A stretch of DNA of 64,000 nucleotides from CAZLFA01 sp964558665 (GTDB taxonomy: Bacteria > Desulfobacterota > Syntrophia > Syntrophales > PHBD01). The DNA lies in NCBI GenBank assembly GCA_964558665.1, contig CAZLFA010000008.1:1-64000 (forward strand). Direction: 5' to 3'. The notes under the pieces were generated by a model. That model was not told the DNA's origin, made no database searches, and saw nothing but the letters and a program-made list of their open reading frames with translations. A program made the position numbers and the translations under genes. Positions 36,513 to 45,856 of the stretch are shown one piece after another. The number at the start of each line of letters is the position of its first letter. The first letter of the stretch is position 1.

Positions 36513-37301
36513 TTACTGCTCATCAACCTTGATAATAACTTCCTTGCCGTCCTCCATCTCCACGGCGATTTCGCCTTTCAGAACGTTTTGCCTGAGAACC
36601 TTTCCTTTCCCGCTCGCCGTCTGGATTGTCTTGCCGCATTTCGGCATGTTTTTCTTCATATCCGCATAACAGTCATATTCAAAAGCCAGACAGCACATGA
36701 GACGCCCGCACAACCCCGAGATCTTTTCAGGGTTCAGCGACATGCTCTGTTCTTTGGCCATTTTTACGGAAACCCTGTCGAGATTGTGCAACAGACTGGC
36801 GCAACACACCTCTCTGCCGCACACGGCCAGCCCCTTTATCATCCGTGCTTCGTGGCGCGCGCCTATCTGCCGCAGCTCTATTCTTGTCTTGTATTTCTGC
36901 ACCAGATCCTTGACAAGTTCCCGGAAATCAACACGGTTGTCAGCCGTAAAATAAAAGATAACCTTGCTTCTGTCAAAAAGACTTTCGACATCAACAAGCT
37001 TCATGGGAAGAGACCGCTCATTGATACGCCCTTCACAGAAAGCCCGCATCTCGTCTTCCTGACGGTGAATGTCTTCCCGTGCATTCAGGTCGGCTTCGGA
37101 GGCAATCCGTACAACGTCTTTAAGGCCGGCGGGGAGAATGTCCTCCTCTACGGGGTGCACTTCTGTTGCCGTAGTGCCCAATGCCATGCCGCTTTCTGTA
37201 TCGACGATGACCGGTATATTTTTTTTCAAGTCCAGATCGGCGGCATGAAAATTATAAATCTTGCCTTCTTTTTTGAATCTTACACCCACGATGTTCTTCA
37301 A
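36513..37301 (-). CDS. ricT: RicT/YaaT-like PSP1 domain protein
   Basis: 262 aa. The PSP1 core is rich in conserved Cys: CGREVCCASLL, then GLCGRLMCCLAFEYDCY and PKCG. In Bacillus RicT forms an Fe-S complex with RicA and RicF that affects RNase Y and development; the role in Desulfobacterota is not established. Located between holB and metG, the usual neighbourhood. 3-nt gap to holB. Confidence 0.9.
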   Translation of the reverse strand: MKNIVGVRFKKEGKIYNFHAADLDLKKNIPVIVDTESGMALGTTATEVHPVEEDILPAGLKDVVRIASEADLNAREDIHRQEDEMRAFCEGRINERSLPMKLVDVESLFDRSKVIFYFTADNRVDFRELVKDLVQKYKTRIELRQIGARHEARMIKGLAVCGREVCCASLLHNLDRVSVKMAKEQSMSLNPEKISGLCGRLMCCLAFEYDCYADMKKNMPKCGKTIQTASGKGKVLRQNVLKGEIAVEMEDGKEVIIKVDEQ

Positions 37302-37304
37302 TGT

Positions 37305-38297
37305 CTACCCCTCCGCGTTGCCCTGGTATCCCATCCTGAGAGCCATGGCTTCCAGAGCAAGCGCCTTATTCACATTCTGTTCTATAGCTTTCAGAGTGGC
37401 CTCGACAATTTTCATGTTTTTCAAAACAGATTGTCCATTCATTCTCAGAGCCACCGTACGAATAGTTTCCCACCTGTCCTGATTGATCAGCAGCCCCGTG
37501 TCTTCCGTTTCTTTAAAAACCAGGACATCCCTGTAACATCCTTTTAAGATATCCAGCTTCTTCATTACACCACTTTTATCTTTACCGAAATTATCGGCAA
37601 ATGACAAGATGCTCACTGGATCATTGGCAAGTATATTTTCAAGTTCTGTCAGCATCTCGTTTCTCATGTCGATATACGATTCCTTGGTCATTTCCTGAGC
37701 TCTGCCGATGCTCCCGCCGGAGGAAGATGCCAGCAGATTCGCCGAACTATCATCCAGGGACATCCTTTCTTTAAGAAAAGACGCTATCAAGACGACAGGC
37801 AAAGGATTAAACCGAACATGCTGACACCTTGACAGAATTGTCATCGGCAGCATATGCGGGCGGGACGTCAGCAAGATCATGTTGTTTGAGGGAGAAGGTT
37901 CTTCAAGGGTCTTCAGCAGGGCATTTGCCGCCTCGATATTCATCCTGTCGGCTTCCACCACTAAAATGATTCTTCTGCCGCCCCCGAAGGGCTTGAAGGT
38001 CATTCTTTCCTGAAGGTCGCGTATATCTTTGATTCTTATGAACTGTCCGTCAGCCTTAACAGTTATGATATCGGGGTGATTGCCGTGTATTGCCTTCACA
38101 CATGACGGGCATTGGTCACAGGCATCCGTTCCTTTTTGCCGGCAGTTCAGAGCGCGCGCAAAATGACTTGCGGTTGTATGCTTGCCGACACCCGGCATAC
38201 CATAAAACAGGTAAGCATGGGGGATGCGATTGTTCTCAATGACACTCTTCAGAATCGCGATCTGCTTCTCATGTCCGAAGATTTCATTGAACGACAT
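37305..38297 (-). CDS. holB: DNA polymerase III delta-prime subunit
   Basis: 330 aa clamp-loader AAA+ subunit. P-loop GMPGVGKHT, zinc module C-x8-C-x2-C-x2-C (NCRQKGTDACDQCPSC), sensor motif MNIEAANALLKTLEEP, and SRCQ arginine motif. Ends 3 nt from ricT and starts 3 nt after tmk. Confidence 0.93.
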   Translation of the reverse strand: MSFNEIFGHEKQIAILKSVIENNRIPHAYLFYGMPGVGKHTTASHFARALNCRQKGTDACDQCPSCVKAIHGNHPDIITVKADGQFIRIKDIRDLQERMTFKPFGGGRRIILVVEADRMNIEAANALLKTLEEPSPSNNMILLTSRPHMLPMTILSRCQHVRFNPLPVVLIASFLKERMSLDDSSANLLASSSGGSIGRAQEMTKESYIDMRNEMLTELENILANDPVSILSFADNFGKDKSGVMKKLDILKGCYRDVLVFKETEDTGLLINQDRWETIRTVALRMNGQSVLKNMKIVEATLKAIEQNVNKALALEAMALRMGYQGNAEG

Positions 38298-38300
38298 AAA

Positions 38301-38936
38301 TCAATCCTGTTTTGTCAGAATCCTGATTACCTGTTGATGGATGTGAGATACATCTCCGGCAGCATCTACTATCCGGAAACGTCCGGGCTCTTCCTTTGCC
38401 AGTTGAAGGTAGCCGTATCTAACTCTCTTGTGAAACTCCATTTCTTCATGTTCGAAGCGATCTTCCGGCATGGAATCCTTTACACCGGCTATTCTCTGCA
38501 TAGCTCTGCCCAATCCTGTTTCCACAGGCAGGTCGAAAAGCATAGTCATATCCGGCCTGCATCCCGCAGATGTGAACAGATTGGCTTTTTCCAGAAATCC
38601 CCTGTCTATGCCTCGCCCGAATCCCTGATAGGCAATCGTGGCATCAGCATAACGGTCACAGAGAACAAGGCAATCGTTTTTTAATGCCGGCAGTATGACA
38701 TCATTTACATGCTGCGCCCTGGCAGCCAGAAAAAGAAGCAGTTCCGATTCCCTGGAGATGCTGAAATCAGAACGGTTCAAAAGCATCTCCCTTATCTTCC
38801 TGCCCATGGGAGTTCCGCCGGGTTCTTCCGTCATCACGAATTTAATGCCGCGCCGGCTCAGATAATCGGCAGCCAATCTTATCTGGGTTGTCTTTCCGCA
38901 ACCTTCAATACCTTCAAATGTGACAAATAAACCCAT
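38301..38936 (-). CDS. tmk: Thymidylate kinase
   Basis: 211 aa. Phosphorylates dTMP to dTDP. P-loop FEGIEGCGKTTQ, TEEPGGTPMGRKIR, DRYADATIAYQGFGRGID. First gene of its operon; the long palindromic element lies just upstream of the start, where the promoter should be. Confidence 0.96.
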   Translation of the reverse strand: MGLFVTFEGIEGCGKTTQIRLAADYLSRRGIKFVMTEEPGGTPMGRKIREMLLNRSDFSISRESELLLFLAARAQHVNDVILPALKNDCLVLCDRYADATIAYQGFGRGIDRGFLEKANLFTSAGCRPDMTMLFDLPVETGLGRAMQRIAGVKDSMPEDRFEHEEMEFHKRVRYGYLQLAKEEPGRFRIVDAAGDVSHIHQQVIRILTKQD

Positions 38937-38966
38937 AAGCGATGCCGGTCATTTCATTGTTTCTTT

Positions 38967-39147
38967 TTAATCCCGGATTACACGATAAAAAAGAGTTATA
39001 TTCTTTGGCTCCCCGGTCAAAGAGACTTTCCGCGGCTCAGAATATTTTTCACAAGAAAAATATTTGATTCGCCGCTTGAAAACCTCTTTGACCGGGATAT
39101 TATTCACTTATCTGAGTGCCTATACGTTCTTGCGTAATCCGGGTTAA
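38967..39147. repeat. Dispersed MITE-like element, long copy (181 nt)
   Basis: Terminal inverted repeats TTAATCCCGGATTAC (38967-38981) and GTAATCCGGGTTAA (39134-39147). Inside is an imperfect 85-nt hairpin: CCCGGTCAAAGAG (39012-39024) pairs perfectly with 39084-39096, and AATATTTTTC (39041-39050) with 39055-39064 around loop ACAA. No transposase ORF. The most likely reading is a non-autonomous miniature transposable element; a structured RNA is an alternative. It fills the gap between tmk and the ferredoxin gene. Confidence 0.75.
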
Positions 39148-39262
39148 GATTCATACGGTTTTTTCTATGCCACATTATACAGAATCAATACAAATGATAA
39201 GAGGGGAAAGCTCCCCAGCATACTGGTCGTTTTCCCCTCCGGGTTTCAATTATCAAACGATT

Positions 39263-39442
39263 CTACTTTTCTTCCCCAGGAATAATGGCCTCTACAGGGC
39301 ATTGATCTGCGCAGGAACCGCAATCGGTACAAAGCTTTGCATCAATAATATATTTATCTTCTCCCTCACTGATTGCTTCCACGGGGCATTCATCCTCGCA
39401 CGAACCACAAGCAATACAATCGTCTGTAATCACATATGCCAT
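39263..39442 (-). CDS. 2[4Fe-4S] ferredoxin
   Basis: 59 aa, clostridial-type small electron carrier. Two cluster motifs CIACGSCEDECP and CTDCGSCADQCP. GGAGG 8 nt upstream fixes the ATG at 39442; the open frame runs further up but is not coding. Typical low-potential carrier of an anaerobe. Confidence 0.96.
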   Translation of the reverse strand: MAYVITDDCIACGSCEDECPVEAISEGEDKYIIDAKLCTDCGSCADQCPVEAIIPGEEK

Positions 39443-39534
39443 TTTTTCGTCCTCCACTGTTATGGTATTAGGGCTCTGCAAAAAAGCCCTTTAATGATCC
39501 TGATAAAGATTATACAGATATTATGCTTTTAAAA

Positions 39535-39759
39535 CTAGGAAACCGAAACGACTTCCTTGATCTCCGGCACTTCCTGTTTCAGGAATTTTTCTATACCCAT
39601 TTTCAATGTCATCTGGGACATGGGACATCCCCGGCAGGCACCGGTGAGTTTTACTTTTACCACCCCGCTGTCGATAACATCGACAAGCTCGACATCTCCG
39701 CCGTCAGCCTGCAAATTCGGCCTGATTTTGTCAAGGGCATTTTGAACTTTTTCTTTCAT
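39535..39759 (-). CDS. NifU-like C-terminal domain protein (Fe-S scaffold)
   Basis: 74 aa consisting only of the Nfu domain: IRPNLQADGGDVELVDV and the cluster-binding CRGCPMSQMTL. Carries or delivers an Fe-S cluster. Same strand as the ferredoxin gene, 92 nt before it. Confidence 0.94.
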   Translation of the reverse strand: MKEKVQNALDKIRPNLQADGGDVELVDVIDSGVVKVKLTGACRGCPMSQMTLKMGIEKFLKQEVPEIKEVVSVS

Positions 39760-39799
39760 GATGTTCTGCTTCCTTTCTTTGAGAGTTTCCGGATGGAAA

Positions 39800-40396
39800 T
39801 TAATGAGGCATCTCCGATATCATATTCCGGGCAAGGCTTCTGGCTACATTCTGTATTTGAGGCTTAAAAAGCGTATAACTCTCCGATTCATAATGACCGG
39901 CTTTCCAGACAATATTGCCGGTGTAGGCATCTACCAGCTTCATCCCAAATCCTGCTTTTGCAATCTTTTTATCAGCCTCTTTCGTGTACTGCCAGTAATC
40001 GACATTAACGACCAGAAATGCATCCGCCTTTATAGCGTCACCAATCTTTCTGCTTAACTCCGGATCAGAATAGTTCAACATTTTAAGTTTGTTAAGATAG
40101 TCTGTTATATTTTTACGGGCTTCCTGATCCGTTGCAATGAGGCTGCCGATGGCACTGGTGGGAATCACCTCGATGAACCACTTTGTATCCGAAAGCACTC
40201 CCGTTATTACCTGATCAGCCACGCCTTTGGCCTCTCCATTGTTTCCCGTATCAACAGGGAGCACGCCGATAGTTTTCGGGTGAAAGTCCTTGGCATCAGG
40301 TGATGTTTCCGAGTATCGCAGACCTCCGCATCCTTGAAGAACAACCAACAGCGACAAACAGATTAGAAATGCTGTCCATCTTTTTGTCATCTCCAT
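39800..40396 (-). CDS. Lipoprotein, possible GNA1162/DUF799-like
   Basis: 198 aa from the ATG at 40396 (AGGA upstream). Signal peptide with lipobox VVLQGC, then a soluble domain with KTIGVLPVDTG, VIPTSAIGSLI, ADAFLVVNVDYWQYTKE and VKLVDAYTGNIVWKAG-like strands, as in GNA1162/CsgG-related periplasmic lipoproteins. Outer-membrane or periplasmic; function unknown. It follows the ispH::ubiA gene with a 22-nt gap. Confidence 0.72.
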   Translation of the reverse strand: MEMTKRWTAFLICLSLLVVLQGCGGLRYSETSPDAKDFHPKTIGVLPVDTGNNGEAKGVADQVITGVLSDTKWFIEVIPTSAIGSLIATDQEARKNITDYLNKLKMLNYSDPELSRKIGDAIKADAFLVVNVDYWQYTKEADKKIAKAGFGMKLVDAYTGNIVWKAGHYESESYTLFKPQIQNVARSLARNMISEMPH

Positions 40397-40418
40397 GATC
40401 TTTATCCTCATCGCAACT

Positions 40419-42164
40419 TTATGTGGCAGTCTTATAATATACAAGCCATAAAAGAGCGCCGGTACCCGCAACAACGTAGCTTGTCTCTAAAAGTCCTTCC
40501 AGAACAATACCCGAAAGCCCCGATCTTCTATCACAAAGCCTGAAACAAATCCATATATAAAACAAGCATATCAGCAGCATGACATTAACCGATGACGACC
40601 ATCCCAGAGGATATGCAGCCAAAAGCAGTACCAGAAGCAGAGCCAGCATAAGCTTAAGCAGTTTCTGTGTTCTGTCCTTGCCGATAAGAACCGGGATAGT
40701 TTCCCTGCCGATCAGCTTGTCACTCTGGATATCGAGCATGTCAGACATCGCAGACCTGATGAAGACTACGGAGAAAACAAACAAAAAGGCGACCGATATT
40801 TCCGCGACAGCCGACAAAGCGTTGTCTATCTGCGGCAAAACCGCCGCCACGACAGCCCAGGCGGCCGCCATAAATACGTTCTTGGAACCGGGGATATCGC
40901 TGAAACTCTCAAATCGCCACCCTGCAGGCATGATCTGCTTATTGTACAACATCCCGCACACAGACAATAACCCAAGCATTGCAAAGGCCAAAAAGCTGTT
41001 AAAGAAAGAAAACACCAGGGCGGTAATCATCGAAAGAACAGCGATAAATACATACAGGCCGGTGTGCTTCTGGTAAAGCTCCTCTCTGAAGGAACCCGGT
41101 ATGCTGCTGGATCTGCGGTTGATCACGCGGTTGAGCGTGTGCATGGCAAACACGAACAGGGCTGTTGTCAGGATATGCATGATCTGCACATCAATTTTCT
41201 GCATCAGCATACTGACAAAGGCCAAGCAGGCAGCCCCTGCTGCAGCATAAAGATCGGTTTTGACAGCGAATAGCCATATTCTGTACAACAGGTGGAATTT
41301 ACTTTGTTTTCTGTCATGTATGGCATTGATGCCCTCGACAACCCGGTCAATTATCCAGTTGGGGGTTGAAGCACCTGCAGACACGCCTATATTTTCATAA
41401 CGGCTCAGATCAATGCCCGCAAGCTCATCAACCGTTTCTATCTGATGCGTCGGCGTCCCCTCTTTTCCAGCCAGACCGGCCAGCCTCATTGTATTGGCGC
41501 TGTTTCTGCCTCCAACGATGACCATGGCGTCCATTTCAGCTGCCAGTTCCTTAACCTCCGTCTGCCTTTTTTCCGTCGAGTCACATATTGTATTAAACAC
41601 TACGGTATTTTCAAATTTCGTTTTTATGCGTTCAACAATCTTTTCATACTCGTCGTGACTTTGCGTAGTCTGGGCAACCACACACACCTTCTCTATATCG
41701 GGCAGGGCATCAACCTCCCTTTCACTCGTTATTACATATCCCTTGTCGCTGGCATATCCGAGCAGCCCGTTGACTTCAGGGTGTTCAGGGTCCCCGATAA
41801 TCAAAATCCGGTATCCCAGGGCTGCATGTTTTTTAATGATTGCCTGAACGCGGCCAACTTTCGGACATGTGGCATCTACGATTTTCAGACCCCTTTCTTT
41901 GATCAGCCTCCGTTCCTCCGGAGATATGCCATGGGCTCTGATAATGACCGTTGCCTCTTTCTCATTCGGGTCGATGTCTTCAATGCGCTTAAGAGGTATG
42001 ATTCCTCTTTTTTCAAGCAATTCAATTGTCTGGGGATTGTGAATCAATGGGCCGAAGGTGTAGAATTTCCTGCTGCCTCTCTCTTGGGCCATATCCAGTA
42101 CCATGTCTACGGCACGTTTGACCCCCATGCAAAATCCCGCCGTCTTTGCCAGTTTAACGCTCAT
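40419..42164 (-). CDS. ispH: Fusion of IspH with a UbiA-like prenyltransferase
   Basis: 581 aa. Residues 1-283 are a full HMBPP reductase, last step of the MEP pathway, with all three cluster cysteines C12, C100 and C194, plus IRAHG and ATCPKVG. Residues 290-581 are a membrane domain of about eight spans like UbiA-type prenyltransferases: the second Asp motif is present (SDMLDIQSDKLIGRETIP), as is DIPGSKNVFMAAAW. The first Asp-rich motif, normally NDxxDxxxD, reads NRVINRRSS, so Mg-diphosphate binding may be changed. The reading frame is continuous with no sign of a sequencing error. The fusion would place IPP/DMAPP production at the membrane next to a prenyl-using or relic domain. Confidence 0.9.
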   Translation of the reverse strand: MSVKLAKTAGFCMGVKRAVDMVLDMAQERGSRKFYTFGPLIHNPQTIELLEKRGIIPLKRIEDIDPNEKEATVIIRAHGISPEERRLIKERGLKIVDATCPKVGRVQAIIKKHAALGYRILIIGDPEHPEVNGLLGYASDKGYVITSEREVDALPDIEKVCVVAQTTQSHDEYEKIVERIKTKFENTVVFNTICDSTEKRQTEVKELAAEMDAMVIVGGRNSANTMRLAGLAGKEGTPTHQIETVDELAGIDLSRYENIGVSAGASTPNWIIDRVVEGINAIHDRKQSKFHLLYRIWLFAVKTDLYAAAGAACLAFVSMLMQKIDVQIMHILTTALFVFAMHTLNRVINRRSSSIPGSFREELYQKHTGLYVFIAVLSMITALVFSFFNSFLAFAMLGLLSVCGMLYNKQIMPAGWRFESFSDIPGSKNVFMAAAWAVVAAVLPQIDNALSAVAEISVAFLFVFSVVFIRSAMSDMLDIQSDKLIGRETIPVLIGKDRTQKLLKLMLALLLVLLLAAYPLGWSSSVNVMLLICLFYIWICFRLCDRRSGLSGIVLEGLLETSYVVAGTGALLWLVYYKTAT

Positions 42165-42185
42165 GATCCGGTTCCTTCTCCATCC

Positions 42186-42944
42186 TCATGACTGAGTCCG
42201 GCCGAGACGGCTGTTTTTCGCATATATGAAGAACTCTTTGTTGCCTTTCGGTCCCAGAACAGGTGAGTCACAGGTACCAATTACTTGCAAACCCGACTCC
42301 GTACAAAAGTTTTTAATTTCATTGACAACGCGCTGATGCAATGACGGATCCCGGACCACGCCGTTTTTCTGGACATCCTGACGGCCGACTTCAAACTGCG
42401 GCTTGATCAGGGCGATGATACTTGCATCCTGGCTGATGAGGGGCATAACGGCAGGAATGACAAGCTTGAGGGATATAAAGGATGCATCTATTGTGGCAAT
42501 GTCGATGATATCTTCGATGTCGTCGCCCTTATAGTAACGGATGTTTGTGCGTTCAATGGTAACAACGCGGCTATCTTCCCGCAGTTTCCAGGCCAACTGG
42601 CCGTAGCCGACATCAACGGCATAGACCCTGGCGGCCCCTGCCTGAAGCAGACAATCGGTAAAGCCCCCCGTGGAAGATCCTACATCAATAGCCACACAAC
42701 CGGCCACGGAAAGCTCAAAGAACTGAAGCGCCGCCCTCAATTTCAGTCCGCCGCGGCTTACATAGGGGTTATCTTCTCCTTTTATCCGTATGACTACATC
42801 TTCCGGGTACAGGCTGCCCGCCTTATCGGCTCTCATGTCGGAGGCGATAACTGCGCCTGACAGAATAAGGGCTCTTGCTCTTTCCCGTGTCGGAGAGATA
42901 CCTCTGTCCACAAGCAACTTGTCCAGCCGGATCTTTACAGTCAT
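42186..42944 (-). CDS. tlyA: TlyA family rRNA 2'-O-methyltransferase
   Basis: 252 aa. An S4 RNA-binding domain (RLDKLLVDRGISPTRERA) and an RrmJ-like methyltransferase with SAM motif AIDVGSSTGGFTDCLLQAGA. TlyA methylates 16S/23S rRNA ribose. Start overlaps the dxs stop by one base (TAATG). Confidence 0.94.
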   Translation of the reverse strand: MTVKIRLDKLLVDRGISPTRERARALILSGAVIASDMRADKAGSLYPEDVVIRIKGEDNPYVSRGGLKLRAALQFFELSVAGCVAIDVGSSTGGFTDCLLQAGAARVYAVDVGYGQLAWKLREDSRVVTIERTNIRYYKGDDIEDIIDIATIDASFISLKLVIPAVMPLISQDASIIALIKPQFEVGRQDVQKNGVVRDPSLHQRVVNEIKNFCTESGLQVIGTCDSPVLGPKGNKEFFIYAKNSRLGRTQS

Positions 42945-44857
42945 TATTTCTTGCCGGGATGAAACAGTTCCTTAGCAGCCAGATATATACCTTCTTCATC
43001 AATGCCGTGCATCTGCCTCAGTTCCGCCTGGGTGGCATGTTCTACAAATTCGTCTCTGATCCCAAGGCGCTTTACTGCAATCCCGTGAATGCCGTGCATT
43101 TCGAACAACTCCAGCACTGCGCTCCCGAAACCGCCCATCAGAACATTCTCCTCGACCGTAAGTACCTTTTTTACAGACGATGCCGTGCGGCAAAGCAGTT
43201 CAGCATCCAGAGGCTTTACAAACCGAGCATTTATCACTCCGGCGTTTATGCCTTCATCCTTCAGTCTCTTCGCAGCCGCCAGTGAAGGATAGACCATCGA
43301 GCCGACAGCAGCTATCATTATGTCTTTTCCCTCCACAAGCTGTTCTGCCCTGCCCGTTTCGATAAGGCCTGCCGCCTCGTCAACAGGAACTCCTATTCCC
43401 TTTCCCCGGGGATATCTAACCGCAATGGGGCCTCCGTGTTTAACGGCGGTACAGAGCATGTTCTGCAGCTCATTCTCATCTTTAGGCGCCATCACCACCA
43501 TATTGGGAATGGCTCTCAGATAGGATAAATCGAAAACGCCATGATGGGTCGGCCCGTCGTCGCCGACAAAACCGCCCCGGTCAAGCGCAAAGACAACGGG
43601 AAGCCGCTGCAGGCAGACATCGTGCACTATCTGGTCGTAGGCCCGCTGCAGGAAGGAGGAGTATATGGCAACAACAGGGATGAACCCCTCAACGGCCAGT
43701 CCGGCGGCAAAAGTAACGGCATGCTGCTCGGCAATCCCCACGTCAAAAAACCGGTCAGGGAATTCCCTGGCAAACCGGTCCAGACCGGTACCTTCGCACA
43801 TGGCAGCAGTAATGGCCACAATCTTTGGATTTTCACGCGCCAGTTTGACCAGCGTGTCGCCAAACATTCTGGAATAAACTACGGGAAAGTCTCCTCCGCC
43901 GGCCGGTTCTCCGGACTCCACATCGAACGGACCGATACCGTGAAACAGAAGGGGTTTTTCTTCGGCGAACCTGTAGCCCCTGCCCTTTTTTGTCACGACG
44001 TGCACCAGGACCGGCCCCGGCACCTTCTTGATATTCTCCAGGTTCTTTATGAGATGATCAATGCGATGCCCTTCGAGAGGCCCCACGTAGGTATAGCCGA
44101 GATCCTCAAAAAGGGCCCCCGGAACGATGAACGCCTTGAGCGATTCTTCCAGTTGCCTCGTAAATTTAAGCATCTGTTCACCGATTGCGGGTATCGATTT
44201 CAGAAAGTTCTTGACCTCCGTCCTCAGTTTCATGGCGCGATGGCTGGTCATGACACTGTTAAGATACGAAGACAGCGCACCCACATTCGGGGAAATCGAC
44301 ATTTCGTTGTCATTCAGGATGATGATAACCTTTTCTTTCCTGGCACCGGCCCAGTTCAGCGCCTCATAAGCCATGCCCGATGTCATTGAGCCGTCGCCTA
44401 TGACAACAACAACTTTGTAATCATCGTTCTTGAGACACCTTGCTTCGGCAATGCCGGATGCTGCGGAGATGGATGTCCCGCTGTGTCCGACATTGAATAC
44501 ATCGTAAATACTTTCTTCCCTCTTGGGGAATCCGCTTATGCCGCCCTTCTGGCGGAGGGTATGGAATCTGTCTCTGCGTCCGGTGATAATTTTATGCGCA
44601 TATGCCTGATGGCCTACATCCCAGATGATGCGGTCCTTGGGCGTGTTGAAAACATAGTGTATGGCAAGCGTCAACTCTACCGCCCCCAGTGATGAAGCCA
44701 AATGGCCCCCGTGTCGGGCAACGGTTTCAATAATTCTCTGCCTGATTTCATGGGCCAGTTCATTCAACGCCGCCAGCCCCAGGGTCCTGAAATCACCCGG
44801 TTCATTTATCTCCTGAAGACTTTTTCTGATTATATTCTTTGGATCTTCTGTCATCAT
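42944..44857 (-). CDS. dxs: 1-deoxy-D-xylulose-5-phosphate synthase
   Basis: 637 aa from the ATG at 44857, chosen because GGGAG lies just upstream; the frame runs on to 44896. First MEP-pathway enzyme, thiamine-diphosphate dependent: WDVGHQAYAHKI, GDGSMTSGMAYEALN, VHVVTKKGRGY, and VGDDGPTHHGVFDL. Same operon as ispA and ispH. Confidence 0.97.
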   Translation of the reverse strand: MMTEDPKNIIRKSLQEINEPGDFRTLGLAALNELAHEIRQRIIETVARHGGHLASSLGAVELTLAIHYVFNTPKDRIIWDVGHQAYAHKIITGRRDRFHTLRQKGGISGFPKREESIYDVFNVGHSGTSISAASGIAEARCLKNDDYKVVVVIGDGSMTSGMAYEALNWAGARKEKVIIILNDNEMSISPNVGALSSYLNSVMTSHRAMKLRTEVKNFLKSIPAIGEQMLKFTRQLEESLKAFIVPGALFEDLGYTYVGPLEGHRIDHLIKNLENIKKVPGPVLVHVVTKKGRGYRFAEEKPLLFHGIGPFDVESGEPAGGGDFPVVYSRMFGDTLVKLARENPKIVAITAAMCEGTGLDRFAREFPDRFFDVGIAEQHAVTFAAGLAVEGFIPVVAIYSSFLQRAYDQIVHDVCLQRLPVVFALDRGGFVGDDGPTHHGVFDLSYLRAIPNMVVMAPKDENELQNMLCTAVKHGGPIAVRYPRGKGIGVPVDEAAGLIETGRAEQLVEGKDIMIAAVGSMVYPSLAAAKRLKDEGINAGVINARFVKPLDAELLCRTASSVKKVLTVEENVLMGGFGSAVLELFEMHGIHGIAVKRLGIRDEFVEHATQAELRQMHGIDEEGIYLAAKELFHPGKK

Positions 44858-44947
44858 TAACGCTCCCGGATTATCCGGATGGAAACTAACTATCATATAT
44901 TGCCCGTTTTCAGACAGCCACAGTCAGTGCCGCCTCAAACAGGAAAC

Positions 44948-45856
44948 TCAGGATCTTCTTTCCAGAATATAAGACGCTATCATCCGCAACGGCTCCGCTT
45001 TCTGATCAAAGCCCTGTATGCCTGACAGAGCAACATCTATATGATGCTGCGCCCGTTTATAAGATTCGACAACGCCGATCATGCCCGGAAATGTCAGTTT
45101 GCCGCGCCTGGCATCACTGCCGATGTCTTTGCCCATCACATTCGGATCGCCCTCCACATTAAGAAGATCGTCGGCTATCTGAAAGGCCAGTCCGATGTTC
45201 CGCCCATATTCGGACAGGGAGCTGACCTGGGCATCCGTGGCATTCGACAGCGCCGCACCTGATCTGATGGCGGCCAGAATCAGCACCGCCGTTTTTCTCG
45301 TGTGAATATAGTGAAGCGTCTCGTAATCGGGAACCTTGCATTCCGACTGAATATCAACCACCTGGCCGCCGATCATCCCGAAGTATCCGGCGGCTTCGGA
45401 GATATCATTGATGACCGCAAGCTTTTTGACCGGATCGATATCCTGCATCAGGTCTTTTCTGGTCATCAGGTGAAAGGCCTCCGTCAGCAGTGCATCACCG
45501 GCCAAAATGGCCATGCCTTCGCCGAAGACCTTGTGGCTGGTCGGCAATCCGCGCCGGAAATCATCATTGTCCATGGCTGGCAGGTCGTCATGAATAAGAG
45601 AATAGGTATGAATCATCTCCAGGGCGCAGGCCACAGGCAGAATCCGCTCGATGTCCCCGCCTACCGCTTCCGCAGATGCCAGGCAGAGAATAGGGCGCAG
45701 TCTCTTGCCTTCTGCGAAAAGGCTGTAGCGCACCGCCTTGAAAATGTCCTGCGGATAATTGTCCTCTGCCGGCAGATATTTGGTCAGGGCCGCATCGACC
45801 AGCCCTTTTCTGGCATTAAGGTATGCCTCAAGAAAGGCTTCGTTGCTTTCTTTCAT
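44948..45856 (-). CDS. ispA: Farnesyl/geranylgeranyl diphosphate synthase
   Basis: 302 aa. Both Asp-rich motifs present: HDDLPAMDNDDFRRG (chain-length region) and DDLLNVEGD. Elongates DMAPP with IPP. Starts in ATGA overlap with xseB. Confidence 0.95.
   Translation of the reverse strand: MKESNEAFLEAYLNARKGLVDAALTKYLPAEDNYPQDIFKAVRYSLFAEGKRLRPILCLASAEAVGGDIERILPVACALEMIHTYSLIHDDLPAMDNDDFRRGLPTSHKVFGEGMAILAGDALLTEAFHLMTRKDLMQDIDPVKKLAVINDISEAAGYFGMIGGQVVDIQSECKVPDYETLHYIHTRKTAVLILAAIRSGAALSNATDAQVSSLSEYGRNIGLAFQIADDLLNVEGDPNVMGKDIGSDARRGKLTFPGMIGVVESYKRAQHHIDVALSGIQGFDQKAEPLRMIASYILERRS

Noticed and set aside
34356..39147. Composite transposon carrying metG-ricT-holB-tmk
   Set aside because: The bracketed genes are core housekeeping genes in a usual order, the two elements have unequal length and no transposase is present. 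Two independent insertions are more likely.
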